Shown: piece by piece, positions 8,711 through 16,591 of the stretch
Numbering within the stretch: position 1 is the stretch's first letter
How the letters are laid out: each line of letters begins with the position of its first letter
DNA from: DATBRV01 sp036560145
Lineage (GTDB): Bacteria; Myxococcota_A; UBA9160; SMWR01
DNA length: 59,699 bases
Assembly (NCBI GenBank): GCA_036560145.1
Contig: DATBRV010000137.1
Location: forward strand, 1 to 59,699
Direction of reading: 5' to 3'
Translations under genes and position numbers: made by a program
Notes under the pieces: generated by a model
The model's input: the letters and a program-made list of their open reading frames with translations, nothing else
The model's database searches: none
Told to the model about the DNA's origin: nothing

Positions 8711-8762
8711 GGGGACGGACGCCCCGGGACCCGAGGAGAGGGCCCGGGGACATCCCGTCCCC
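8711..8762. repeat. Long imperfect hairpin in a divergent intergenic region
   Basis: GGGGACGG (8711-8718) pairs with CCGTCCCC (8755-8762), and inside it CCCCGGG (8722-8728) pairs with CCCGGGG (8743-8749). Both flanking genes are transcribed away from it, so it is not an ordinary terminator. It may be a copy of a small interspersed palindrome or a protein-binding site; one copy only was seen in this window. Confidence 0.5.
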
Positions 8763-8820
8763 TGCTCGCCGGGTCGGAAGGGGCGAACCAACCCGCGAGC
8801 AAGGACTCTGGAGCTTGAGA

Positions 8821-8852
8821 AACCGGGTCCGCGGGAAAGGTTCAACCCGGTT
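8821..8852. promoter_or_regulatory. Inverted repeat upstream of the flippase-like gene
   Basis: AACCGGGT, 16 bases, ACCCGGTT: a perfect eight-base inverted repeat ending 17 bases before the putative -35 of the next gene. It could be an operator. No adjacent regulator gene suggests a binding protein. Confidence 0.35.
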
Positions 8853-8868
8853 CGCCGGCGCCGCTGGC

Positions 8869-8896
8869 TTGCCCCCGGGGGCGACCAAGGTATGCT
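8869..8896 (+). promoter_or_regulatory. Promoter of the flippase-like gene (leaderless)
   Basis: TTGCCC (8869-8874), a 16-base spacer and TATGCT (8891-8896); GCGCCC separates the hexamer from ATG 8903. The -35/-10 pair and the six-base gap together support a leaderless transcript. Confidence 0.55.
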
Positions 8897-8902
8897 GCGC
8901 CC

Positions 8903-9889
8903 ATGACGAGCGCGCGGGGTAGTCGCCGCCGGCAGTGGCTGCCCTGGCTCCTTTCGGCGGCGCTGCTGGTCTACGTCTTCGGCTGGGTCACGGACTGGAC
9001 ACGGCTTCGCGTCGCACTCGAGCACGCCGACCTGCCGCTCTTCGTCGCCCTGGCCTCGGCCGACCGGCTCGCCTTCTTCCTGGTCTGGACGTTGCTCCAG
9101 GCCGCCGCCCTGCGGCGCTTCGTGGCGCACGTCCCGATCACCTCGGTGCTCGCGATCCGCGGCGGATCGGAGCTGCTGCGCGCCGTCAGCAACCCGCTCT
9201 CGGATGCGGCGTTCTTCCTCGGGCTGGTGCAGCTCTGCGGCGGCCGGGTGGACGGCGTGGTCGCGGCGGCGCTGGTACCCGCCATCTGCCACTTCCTGAT
9301 GATGGGCTTGCAGATGACGCTCGCGCTGTTCTGGCTGCCGGGCGGAATCGCCGGCAACCGCGACGTCGCGATCGGAGCCGGCGTGATGTGGGCGACGGTG
9401 ATCACCGTCGCCGTGGCGGTGCGTGTCTCGGCGACGCGCAGCGTTCCGCTTCCCGGCGTGCGCTACGTGCGCGACTGGCTGGAGCGGTTCTCGTTGCGCC
9501 AGCTGCGCCCGTTTTTTCTCAGCTTCGTCGCGCTCACGGCCTTCGACGTGTTGATCCAGGGCTTCGCGTCGCGCGCCTTCGGGGTGCCGATCTCGTGGGC
9601 CGCGCTCACCGGGCGCATCCCGCTCGTGTACACCTCGTTCCTGATCCCCACGCTCGGCAACTTCGGCACGCGCGAGGTCGCCTGGGCCGCGCTCTTCTCC
9701 GAGTTCGGCCCGCGGGACGCGCTGATCGCCTACGCGTTCTCGGTCAACATGGTCTTCCTCGCCATCAACGTCATGCTGGGCCTGATCTTCCTGCCGCGAG
9801 CGCTCTCGCTGGTGGCCGCCGTGCGCTGGGCTCGGCGTGGGGGCGAGCCTGTACGCGAGCCTCCCTGGCGCGACCCGACCGAGCCCTGA
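8903..9889 (+). CDS. Flippase-like integral membrane protein (LPG synthase TM-domain/UPF0104 family)
   Basis: 328 residues with about eight hydrophobic segments, beginning with WLPWLLSAALLVYVFGWV. The stretch SFLIPTLGNFGTREVAWAALF corresponds to the conserved Pro...Gly-x-x-Gly-x-Arg-Glu element of the membrane region shared by lysyl-phosphatidylglycerol synthases and UPF0104/YbhN proteins. Members are linked to transfer or flipping of lipids across the inner membrane, but this one has no catalytic lysyltransferase domain. It stands alone with its own promoter. The substrate cannot be told from sequence. Confidence 0.75.
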   Translation: MTSARGSRRRQWLPWLLSAALLVYVFGWVTDWTRLRVALEHADLPLFVALASADRLAFFLVWTLLQAAALRRFVAHVPITSVLAIRGGSELLRAVSNPLSDAAFFLGLVQLCGGRVDGVVAAALVPAICHFLMMGLQMTLALFWLPGGIAGNRDVAIGAGVMWATVITVAVAVRVSATRSVPLPGVRYVRDWLERFSLRQLRPFFLSFVALTAFDVLIQGFASRAFGVPISWAALTGRIPLVYTSFLIPTLGNFGTREVAWAALFSEFGPRDALIAYAFSVNMVFLAINVMLGLIFLPRALSLVAAVRWARRGGEPVREPPWRDPTEP

Positions 9890-9934
9890 ACGCCCGGGGG
9901 GCCGAAACGCCCCGGCCGCCGTGCGAGCAGTCGG

Positions 9935-9964
9935 TTGCGCCCGCCGCCGCCCGCTGTGTAAGCT
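9935..9964 (+). promoter_or_regulatory. Promoter of the RRM RNA-binding protein gene
   Basis: TTGCGC (9935-9940), an 18-base spacer and TAAGCT (9959-9964). Transcription from here would give a leader of roughly 220 bases before the TTG start at 10193. Confidence 0.45.
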
Positions 9965-10105
9965 CCTGCGCCGAAGGGCACCTTCCGATCGGATCACAAC
10001 TCTTGGGCCTATCCCGCCTGTTCGTGCTCCCCTTCGATTCTGCCTTTCCCGCTGCGGCGCGTCGGCCACCAGACGCGCTGGGAGGTGTGGCGGTCATGGC
10101 GCTGC

Positions 10106-10139
10106 GGACCATCGGGGTCGGAGGGTCCGACCGGGGTCC
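10106..10139 (+). promoter_or_regulatory. Leader stem-loop upstream of the RRM gene
   Basis: GGTCGGA (10116-10122) and TCCGACC (10126-10132) form a perfect seven-pair stem with a GGG loop; GGACC (10106-10110) and GGTCC (10135-10139) extend it across an internal loop. A second, weaker stem GTCGCG/CGCGAC (10148-10180) ends at the ribosome-binding site. The rest of the 303-base gap holds the promoter and nothing else I can identify. A cold-responsive leader is suspected because RRM proteins of this type are often cold-induced. Confidence 0.4.
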
Positions 10140-10192
10140 GGGCGACGGTCGCGTCCGCGGGGGCTCGAGTCGGTCGCGACGAGGGAATCGCG

Positions 10193-10552
10193 TTGGGTAA
10201 GAAGCTCTACATCGGGAATCTTCCGTACACCATCACCGAGTCGGAGTTGCGGGAGCTCTTCGAGCGCCACGGCACGGTCGCCTCGGTGAACGTGATCACC
10301 GACCGTGAGACGGGTCGCGCGCGCGGCTTCGCGTTCGTCGAGTTCGAGGAAGCCAGCGGCGCCGCGGCCGCCATGCAGGCGCTGGACGGGACCCAGGTGG
10401 GCGGGCGCACGCTTCGGGTGAACGAAGCCAACGAGCGCGGCAGCGGTGGTGGTGGTGGCGGCGGCGGCGGTGGACGCGGCGGCGGAGGGGGTCGCGGCGG
10501 CTACGGCGGGGGCGGCGGCGGCGGTCGCGGCGACCGCGGCGATCGCTACTAG
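10193..10552 (+). CDS. RRM-domain RNA-binding protein with a glycine-rich tail
   Basis: 119 residues: a single RRM (about residues 3-80) with RNP2 KLYIGNLP and RNP1 RGFAFVEF, then an arginine/glycine-rich tail to the end. This is the layout of bacterial and cyanobacterial cold-inducible RNA-binding proteins and of plant glycine-rich proteins; it should bind single-stranded RNA in the cytoplasm and may act as an RNA chaperone. The TTG start at 10193 follows GAGGGA at good spacing and lines up with the usual (M)xKKLYIGNL beginning. The long structured leader suggests post-transcriptional control. The glycine tail is encoded by near-repetitive GGCGGC sequence prone to length change. Confidence 0.9.
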   Translation: MGKKLYIGNLPYTITESELRELFERHGTVASVNVITDRETGRARGFAFVEFEEASGAAAAMQALDGTQVGGRTLRVNEANERGSGGGGGGGGGGRGGGGGRGGYGGGGGGGRGDRGDRY

Positions 10553-10701
10553 CCCGACAGCAGCGCGCATTTCGAGAACGGGTCGAGTCGCCCCGCGCGG
10601 AGCGTGATCGGTGCGATCTTCCCTACCCTTCGGCTGATTCCGCAGCCCGCTCGGCAGCCGCGCAGACGGCTCGGGCAGCGCTCGCGCAGAGGGACTGACT
10701 G

Positions 10702-10890
10702 ATGGCACGCAGGAGCAGAACCGCGATCCTGAAGCGGCAGCGCGAGGTCAAGAAGGCCGAGAAGGCCGCGGCCAAGCGCGAGAAGCGCGAGCTGCGCGAG
10801 ACGTCGGAGCCCGTCGACTCGAAGGTCGCGACGACCGACGATCTGAAGGGCTACGGCTTCTACGACGACTCGGACGAAAAAGAATCCTGA
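10702..10890 (+). CDS. Small highly charged protein of unknown function
   Basis: 62 residues. The first 37 are strongly basic and alanine/lysine/arginine-rich with a likely helix (ILKRQREVKKAEKAAAKRE); the last 20 are acidic and end in YDDSDEKES. GAGG lies nine bases before ATG 10702 and codon usage matches the neighbours, so I regard it as real. I do not recognise the family; the charge split suggests nucleic-acid or ribosome association, which is only an inference. It lies between the RRM and NYN genes, both implicated in RNA metabolism. Confidence 0.7.
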   Translation: MARRSRTAILKRQREVKKAEKAAAKREKRELRETSEPVDSKVATTDDLKGYGFYDDSDEKES

Positions 10891-10934
10891 GGACGGCCCC
10901 GCGCGCTGACCGCCGCGGGCCGAAAGGAACACGC

Positions 10935-11696
10935 TTGGCGGAAGAACCGCGGATCGCCGTCTTCGTCGACTACGAGAACCTGGCGATCGGCGTGCGCAAC
11001 ATGCGCAAGGGCAACTTCAAGATCGACCTGGTCTTGCGCCGCCTGCTCGAGAAGGGCCGCATCGTCTACAAGCGCGCCTACTGCGACTGGGGCAAGTACC
11101 GCAACGGCGTGCGCGAATTCCACGAGCAGGGCGTCGAGATGATCGACATCCCGCAGTCGAAGGCGAGCGGCAAGAACAGCGCCGACATCCACATGGTCGT
11201 GGACGCCCTCGACCTCTGCCACCAGAAGCAGCACATCGACATGTTCGCCCTGCTCTCCGGCGACAGCGACTTCTCGCCGCTGGTCGCGAAGCTCAAGGAG
11301 AACGACAAGCGCGTGATCGGCTGCGGCGTGAAGAGCTCGACCTCCGATCTGCTGATCAGCAGCTGCGACGAGTTCATCTACTACGACGATCTGGTGCGCG
11401 TCGCCGAGAAGCCGAAGCCGACGCGTCCCAAGGCCGAGACCACCAGCGGATCCAAGCGCCAGGAGGCCGCGGAGAAGCTGCTCGAGATCGTGCGTTCGCT
11501 CGAGCGCGATTACGACACCGTCTGGGGCTCGATGGTGAAGCAGGCCACGCGGCGCGTGTTCCCCGGCTTCAACGAGGAGTACTTCGGCTACGCCTCGTTC
11601 ACGGACCTGCTCGAGGACGTGCGCGAGCAGGGGCTGATCGAGCTCGAATTCGACGAGAAGCGCGCCAACTACATCGTCCGCTCGAAACGCGCCTAG
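10935..11696 (+). CDS. NYN (PIN-like) domain protein with C-terminal LOTUS/OST-HTH-like domain
   Basis: 253 residues. The N-terminal NYN domain has the expected acidic residues in VFVDYEN, a central NSADIHMVVDA and LLSGDSDFSPLV, the metal-binding pattern of PIN-fold ribonucleases (LabA/DUF88 type). After a basic linker (about 158-175) the C-terminal 75 residues, with GSMVKQATRRVFPGFNEEYFGY and FTDLLEDVREQGLIEL, look like a winged OST-HTH/LOTUS domain, which binds RNA. Start TTG 10935 follows AAAGGAA. The SDR gene begins three bases after its stop, so the two are probably co-translated. Predicted role: RNA cleavage or decay. Confidence 0.85.
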   Translation: MAEEPRIAVFVDYENLAIGVRNMRKGNFKIDLVLRRLLEKGRIVYKRAYCDWGKYRNGVREFHEQGVEMIDIPQSKASGKNSADIHMVVDALDLCHQKQHIDMFALLSGDSDFSPLVAKLKENDKRVIGCGVKSSTSDLLISSCDEFIYYDDLVRVAEKPKPTRPKAETTSGSKRQEAAEKLLEIVRSLERDYDTVWGSMVKQATRRVFPGFNEEYFGYASFTDLLEDVREQGLIELEFDEKRANYIVRSKRA

Positions 11697-11699
11697 CCT

Positions 11700-12491
11700 G
11701 TGGGCCGGCTCGCGGGCAGGATCGCCCTGGTGACCGGCGCGGCCTCCGGGATCGGCGCGGCCTGCGCGCTGCGCTTTGCGCGCGAGGGCGCGCGGATCGC
11801 AGGGCTCGACCTGCATGCCCCTCCCGACGAAGCCTGGGCCGAGGTCTCCCGCGCCGCGCCGGACGCCAGCTTCCACCTCGCCGACGTCCGCTCCGAAGCC
11901 GCGGTCGCCGCCGCGATCGCGGAAGTCGCGGCGCGGCATGGCCGCATCGACGTGCTGGTCAACGCCGCCGGCGTGGCGGGCGGCGGCGCTGTGCATGGGC
12001 TCGCCGTCGAGGAATGGGAGCGCGTGCTCGACGTGAACCTGAAGGGCACCTTCCTGGTCTGCAAGCACGTGCTGCAGCGCATGCTCGAGCAGCGCAGCGG
12101 CAGCATCGTGAACCTGGCGAGCATCGAAGGGCTCGAGGGCTTCGAGGGCGGCAGCGCCTACAACGCCTCGAAGGGCGGCGTGGTGCTGCTCACGCGCAAC
12201 CTCGCGATCGACTACGGCCGGCGCGGCATCCGCGTGAACTGCCTCTGCCCGGGGCTGATCGAGACCTCGATGACGGCGGGCGTGTTCCAACCCGGCATGG
12301 AGGGGTTGCTCGAACGCTTCGTCGACGCGCACCAGCTCGGTCGCGCCGGCCAGCCCTCGGAGATCGCCGCGGCCGCGCTCTTCCTCGCCTCCGACGACGC
12401 TTCCTTCGTGACGGGCCACTCGCTCGTCGTCGACGGCGGCTACACCGCCGGGCACCGGATCGGGATCGCGGAGCTGATCGGACTCGATTAG
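11700..12491 (+). CDS. Short-chain dehydrogenase/reductase
   Basis: 263-residue classical SDR. The dinucleotide-binding motif is TGAASGIG, the structural motif NAAG follows, and the catalytic tetrad includes the serine in NLASIEG and Y-N-A-S-K. The C-terminal LVVDGGYTAG is typical of the FabG-like group. Start GTG 11700 lies three bases after the preceding NYN gene. Substrate unknown: such enzymes reduce 3-oxoacyl groups, alcohols or sugars. The stop overlaps the convergent metallohydrolase by four bases (TTAG). Confidence 0.88.
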   Translation: MGRLAGRIALVTGAASGIGAACALRFAREGARIAGLDLHAPPDEAWAEVSRAAPDASFHLADVRSEAAVAAAIAEVAARHGRIDVLVNAAGVAGGGAVHGLAVEEWERVLDVNLKGTFLVCKHVLQRMLEQRSGSIVNLASIEGLEGFEGGSAYNASKGGVVLLTRNLAIDYGRRGIRVNCLCPGLIETSMTAGVFQPGMEGLLERFVDAHQLGRAGQPSEIAAAALFLASDDASFVTGHSLVVDGGYTAGHRIGIAELIGLD

Positions 12492-15421
12492 CGGGCTCGC
12501 TGCCGCGCGCGGCAGCGCAGGGCGAAGGTGATCCCGACGAGTGCGACGGCCGCTCCGGCGGCGACCTCCGGGCCCGCCCGCAGCGAGCGCGGCGGAAGGC
12601 CCGGCGAAGCGAAGCGCCCGTCGGCGTCCGCGTCCACCCAGATCGGGTTCGAGAAGGCCGCGGGAACGAAGCCCCGGGCCACCACCTGCGTATAATCGCC
12701 CGGGTGGCTCGCCGTCCAGGCGGCGGCGGCCACCTCCAGCGGCGCGCCGGCCTCGAGCGTGAGGAAGCTGTCGCGCTCGAGCACGAGTTCGACGCGCTCG
12801 CGCAGCCGCAGGGTCGGCGGCGAGTCGCCCGCCGGAAGCTGGCTCCAGCGGCGCAGCACCTCGCCGTTCGCGAGCAGCCGGACCTCTTCGACCGGCACCC
12901 AGGGCGCCGCGGCGACCGCGAGCTCGACCACCACCTTACCGCCCGGCGCGGCGACGTCGTCGCCCATCCGCTGGCCGTTCGCGGTGAAGGCGGCGATCAG
13001 CGGCCCGTTCGTGCCGAACAGGCGCCCGGCCCGGATCGCCGCGTCGAACTCGCTCTCCTTCCAGGCGGCGTCCCCTGCCCCGAGGTACACGTAATTGCGC
13101 GGATAGGCGGCGATTTCGTCGGGTCCGTGCGTGTCCGAGTTCGCGGTCGCGGTGCGGCGCAGGCCCTGGCGCAGGAACGAGTGCCACAGCTCGCGCACCT
13201 GGAGATACTGCTCGCGCGAATCGCCGTTCATCAGCTCGATCGCGTCGAAATCGATTGCGCGCGTACGCCCGTCCGGCGCCGTCAGCATCAGCTCGTCGTT
13301 GGGCGATTCCCCGAGCGGACGCTCGGGATCGGCGGGGAGTCCCTGGCTGCCCAGGTGCGTCAGGTACGCCTGGTCGTCCGGCTCGCCGCGCCGCTTGCCC
13401 ATCGGGTGATTGAGCTGCACCACCCGCGCGCCGTACTGGCTTCGCAACTCGGCGTACAGCTGGGCGAGCGTGCGGTCTTGCGTCGGCGGGGCGCCCCGGC
13501 GATGCGCGGTCGGCAGGAACGGAATCGGCCAGGCGTTCGAGTGGCCGAGCGTCCAGGGCGCCTGCTCGCTCGGCGCGCTGCTGGTCGCCTCGACTCCCTG
13601 CAACACGTGGATGCGTCCCTCCACGCCGAGCGCGGCCAGCGCCGGCCCGTACTCGCCGAGATGGTCGTGATCCGAGGAGACGATCACGTCCACCCCCTCG
13701 GCCACGAAGCTGGCCAGCCGCGCGGCATTGGGCATCGCCGAGTCGTCGCTCGCCTGCGCGTGCACGTGCAGATCGGCGCTCGCGATCCCCTGTAGCTCGA
13801 TCACGCGCAGCGGTCGGAAGGGCGCGACGAGGACCTCGGCGCCGTTCGCCGGGATCTCGACCTCGGCGCTGGCCAGCCCGTACTCGAGGCCGCGCGTCGC
13901 GATCAGCCGGTAGCGGCCGGGGGCGATCGCCACGCGAGCCGGATCGGAGGGCCCTCCCACGAAGTGCAGCTCGCGCGTCTCCGTTCCGCTGCTGGCCGGC
14001 GCGCCGTCGATGCGGAAGCCGAGCAGCTCGGCGCCGAAGACCGGGTCCGCCGTCGGCGGCACGCCCACCACGATCACGCGCCCCGGGCCGCCGTCCTCGA
14101 AGGCGGGGGCGAAGCGCAGGAACCCGAGCGGCTCGATCGACTGCGTGGGAACCTCGGTCACGGCGCCCGGCGCGACCGTGACCTCGAGCCGGCGATCGGG
14201 GCGCTGCGCCGTCCGGTACAGCAGCGTGTAATCGCCCGGCGCGAGCGTCGCGCGCAAGCGCCCCGCCTCCGGCCCCTGCGTGTCGGTCGCGATCTCGGTC
14301 ACCGGGAAGCCGGCGCGGCTGCGCACCTCGATCACGGCGCGCTCGCCCCCCGGCTCCACGCGCCCCGCGATCCCGCTGGTCCCATCGGCGACGCCGAGCG
14401 CCGGGAAGATCAGGTCGGTGGTCGCGGCGACGTCCGCGCGCCCCGTGACGAGCAGCCGGCGCGGATAGCTCCACACCTCTCCCGGAGCCAGCTCGCCCCG
14501 CGTCTCGCCGAGGATGCGCAGCGCGCCGAGCTCCTGCCAGTCGGGATCGGAAAGGAAGGCGTTCACGAAGTTGACCTGATCGTTGGTGACGCCGTAGCTC
14601 GGCAGCCCCTGCGCGGTGCGCTCGGGCGAGAAGAGCGCGTAGGCGATCGGCGGAAACTGGACCACGCCGGGAACGCAGAGGTGCGTGAAGCTCGCCATCG
14701 CCGCGCTCGCGCCGAGGATGTTCGTGCGGTCGAAGCTGATGTGCTCGAAGCCGCGCGAGCGCTCGGGCGCGAGCGTGCTCGCGACCCAGGAGCGCATGCT
14801 CCGCCCGCCGCGCATCAGCACGTCGCCATAGGCGAAGATCGGGGCCGGGCGCATGCCCTGGTTGCGGATGGTGGTGGTGATCCGCACCCACGGCTCGCCG
14901 GGAAACACGGCGTACTCGGTCTCGATCTGGACGTCCGCGATCTCGGCGGGCTCGGGCACCAGCGGGTCGAGCCGCCGCGCCAGCCAGCCGCCGCGCGCGA
15001 TGGCTCCCGGGCCGCGCGAAGCGGAGACGACCAGGCGAGCCCACTTCGCTTCGGGATCCACCTCCGCGCGGATCCGGTCGAAGCGCAGCTCGACGCGCTG
15101 GTCGAGGTTGAGCAGCGGGAAGAGCTCGGCGAACTGGTCCTCGCCGCGCCGGTCGCGAAGACCAGCGTCGACGATCACTCCGCCGTGGTTGCGCTTGCCG
15201 AAGCGCCGCGACGGATCGTCGACGATCACCTCGACCAGATCGTTGGCGAGGTACCAGTCGCCGACCCCGCCGATCGCGTCGGGACCGCCGATCAGCAGCT
15301 CCCCCGCGGTTTCCTCGCGAATCTGCTCGGCGCGCGGCGCGTCGCCGGCCGCCGCCGCTCCCGGCCAGCCTGCGAGAGTGGCCACGAGCGCCGCCGCCGC
15401 CAGCGCCCGCTGCGCGCTCAA
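12488..15421 (-). CDS. CehA/McbA-like secreted metallohydrolase with PHP domain
   Basis: 977 residues. An N-terminal signal peptide (about 1-26) is followed by about 470 residues of beta-rich, Ig-like sequence, then a PHP-type metal site: ADLHVHAQASDDS, SSDHDHLGEYGPAL and, further on, LNHPMGKRRG and SDTHGPDE supply His/Asp ligands. After the hydrolase domain comes a beta-rich segment and a C-terminal hydrophobic helix (GPEVAAGAAVALVGITFAL) ending in RCRARQRAR, which looks like a membrane anchor with a basic stop-transfer. CehA is a carbaryl hydrolase and McbA-like proteins hydrolyse other esters or phosphodiesters; the natural substrate here is unknown. TTG 15421 overlaps the stop of the upstream acyl-CoA dehydrogenase gene (TTGA), so translation is probably coupled. 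Confidence 0.82.
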   Translation of the reverse strand: MSAQRALAAAALVATLAGWPGAAAAGDAPRAEQIREETAGELLIGGPDAIGGVGDWYLANDLVEVIVDDPSRRFGKRNHGGVIVDAGLRDRRGEDQFAELFPLLNLDQRVELRFDRIRAEVDPEAKWARLVVSASRGPGAIARGGWLARRLDPLVPEPAEIADVQIETEYAVFPGEPWVRITTTIRNQGMRPAPIFAYGDVLMRGGRSMRSWVASTLAPERSRGFEHISFDRTNILGASAAMASFTHLCVPGVVQFPPIAYALFSPERTAQGLPSYGVTNDQVNFVNAFLSDPDWQELGALRILGETRGELAPGEVWSYPRRLLVTGRADVAATTDLIFPALGVADGTSGIAGRVEPGGERAVIEVRSRAGFPVTEIATDTQGPEAGRLRATLAPGDYTLLYRTAQRPDRRLEVTVAPGAVTEVPTQSIEPLGFLRFAPAFEDGGPGRVIVVGVPPTADPVFGAELLGFRIDGAPASSGTETRELHFVGGPSDPARVAIAPGRYRLIATRGLEYGLASAEVEIPANGAEVLVAPFRPLRVIELQGIASADLHVHAQASDDSAMPNAARLASFVAEGVDVIVSSDHDHLGEYGPALAALGVEGRIHVLQGVEATSSAPSEQAPWTLGHSNAWPIPFLPTAHRRGAPPTQDRTLAQLYAELRSQYGARVVQLNHPMGKRRGEPDDQAYLTHLGSQGLPADPERPLGESPNDELMLTAPDGRTRAIDFDAIELMNGDSREQYLQVRELWHSFLRQGLRRTATANSDTHGPDEIAAYPRNYVYLGAGDAAWKESEFDAAIRAGRLFGTNGPLIAAFTANGQRMGDDVAAPGGKVVVELAVAAAPWVPVEEVRLLANGEVLRRWSQLPAGDSPPTLRLRERVELVLERDSFLTLEAGAPLEVAAAAWTASHPGDYTQVVARGFVPAAFSNPIWVDADADGRFASPGLPPRSLRAGPEVAAGAAVALVGITFALRCRARQRAR

Positions 15422-16566
15422 TCGAGACCGAGCCGGCGCGCGATGATCACCTTCATGATCTCGTTGCTCCCGGCGTAGATCGACTGCACCGCCGCATCGG
15501 CGTAGTCGCCCGCGATCGGGTACTCGAGCATGAAGCCGTAGCCGCCGTGGAGCTGGAGGCACTCGCTGGTCAGGCGCTTCTGGAGATCGGTGGTCCAGAA
15601 TTTCGCCATGCTCACCTCGGTGACGATGTCGTCGCCGCGAACGTGGGCCGCGAGCAGCTTGTCGACGAAGGCCTGTCCCAGCTCGACCTCGGTGGCGAGC
15701 TCGACCAGCTTGAACTGCGTGTTCTGGAAGGCGGCGATGCGCTTGCCGAAGGCGGTGCGCTGCTTGACGTAGTCGAGGGTGTCGGCCAGCGCGCGCCGGC
15801 AGGAGGCGACCGAGCCGACCGCGATGCAGAGCCGCTCCTGCTGGAGCTGCTCCATCAGCATCTTGAAGCCCTGGCCCTCGCGGCCCAGCAGGTTCGCCGC
15901 GGGCACCCGGCAATCCTCGAAGAACAGCTCGCTGGTGTCCTGCCCCTTGAGGCCGAGCTTGTCGAGCCGGCGGCCGCGCTGGAAGCCCGGCGTGTCGCCT
16001 TCGACCAGCAGCAGGCTGATGCCGCGATGCGGCGGGTCGGCCGCGGGCTCGGTCTTCGCGACCACGATGAAGAGATCGCCGATCTGCCCGTTCGAGATGA
16101 AGGTCTTGGCCCCGTTCAGCACGTAGCCGTCGCCGTCGCGGAGCGCTCGCGTCTGGATGTTCGCGAGATCGGAGCCCGCGCCGGGCTCGGTCATCGCGAT
16201 TCCGAGGATCGTCTCTCCCGAGATCGTGCGCGGCAGGTATTTCGCCTTCTGCTCCGCGCTCCCGTAGCGCTTGAGATACGGCATGCAGATGTCCGAGTGG
16301 AGCGAGAGCATCAGGCCGTGCGCGCGGATCCAGGCCAGCTCCTCCATCAGGATCGCGTCGTACAGGAAATCGCCGCCGGCGCCGCCGTACTCCTCGGGCG
16401 CGTTGGCCCCGAGGAATCCCTCCTCGCCGCAGCGCCGCCAGGTCTCGCGGTCCGTCCGGCCCGCCGCGTTCCAGCCGGCCACCTTGGGGGCGATCTCCTT
16501 TTCCGCGAAGCGGCGGAACTGGGCCCGGAACAGATCGTGCTCCTCGCCGAAGATCTCTCGCCGCAT
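15418..16566 (-). CDS. Acyl-CoA dehydrogenase
   Basis: 382-residue flavoprotein of the acyl-CoA dehydrogenase family, catalysing the first oxidation step in fatty-acid or branched acyl-CoA breakdown. Family marks: MTEPGAGSDLANIQTRA in the middle domain, FGKRIAAFQNTQFKLVELA, LHGGYGFMLEYPIAGDY and SIYAGSNEIMKVIIARRLGLD-like ending. The position that carries glutamate in medium-chain enzymes (IYEGT) is alanine here (IYAGS), as in long-chain and isovaleryl-type enzymes, which place the catalytic base elsewhere. ATG 16566 has AGGAGGAAG at ideal spacing. First gene of a two-gene unit with the PHP metallohydrolase, an unusual pairing. Confidence 0.92.
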   Translation of the reverse strand: MRREIFGEEHDLFRAQFRRFAEKEIAPKVAGWNAAGRTDRETWRRCGEEGFLGANAPEEYGGAGGDFLYDAILMEELAWIRAHGLMLSLHSDICMPYLKRYGSAEQKAKYLPRTISGETILGIAMTEPGAGSDLANIQTRALRDGDGYVLNGAKTFISNGQIGDLFIVVAKTEPAADPPHRGISLLLVEGDTPGFQRGRRLDKLGLKGQDTSELFFEDCRVPAANLLGREGQGFKMLMEQLQQERLCIAVGSVASCRRALADTLDYVKQRTAFGKRIAAFQNTQFKLVELATEVELGQAFVDKLLAAHVRGDDIVTEVSMAKFWTTDLQKRLTSECLQLHGGYGFMLEYPIAGDYADAAVQSIYAGSNEIMKVIIARRLGLD

Positions 16567-16585
16567 GGCTTCCTCCTGGGTGCAA

Positions 16586-16591
16586 ACTCTA
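16586..16591 (-). promoter_or_regulatory. Probable -10 element of the acyl-CoA dehydrogenase gene
   Basis: TAGAGT about 19 bases before ATG 16566; it overlaps the last codons of the upstream lptF-lptG gene on the same strand. Confidence 0.35.

Noticed and set aside
10443..10545. GGCGGC-rich stretch as a tandem repeat or CRISPR-like array
   Set aside because: It encodes the glycine-rich tail of the RRM protein; no spacer structure. No CRISPR array anywhere in the window.
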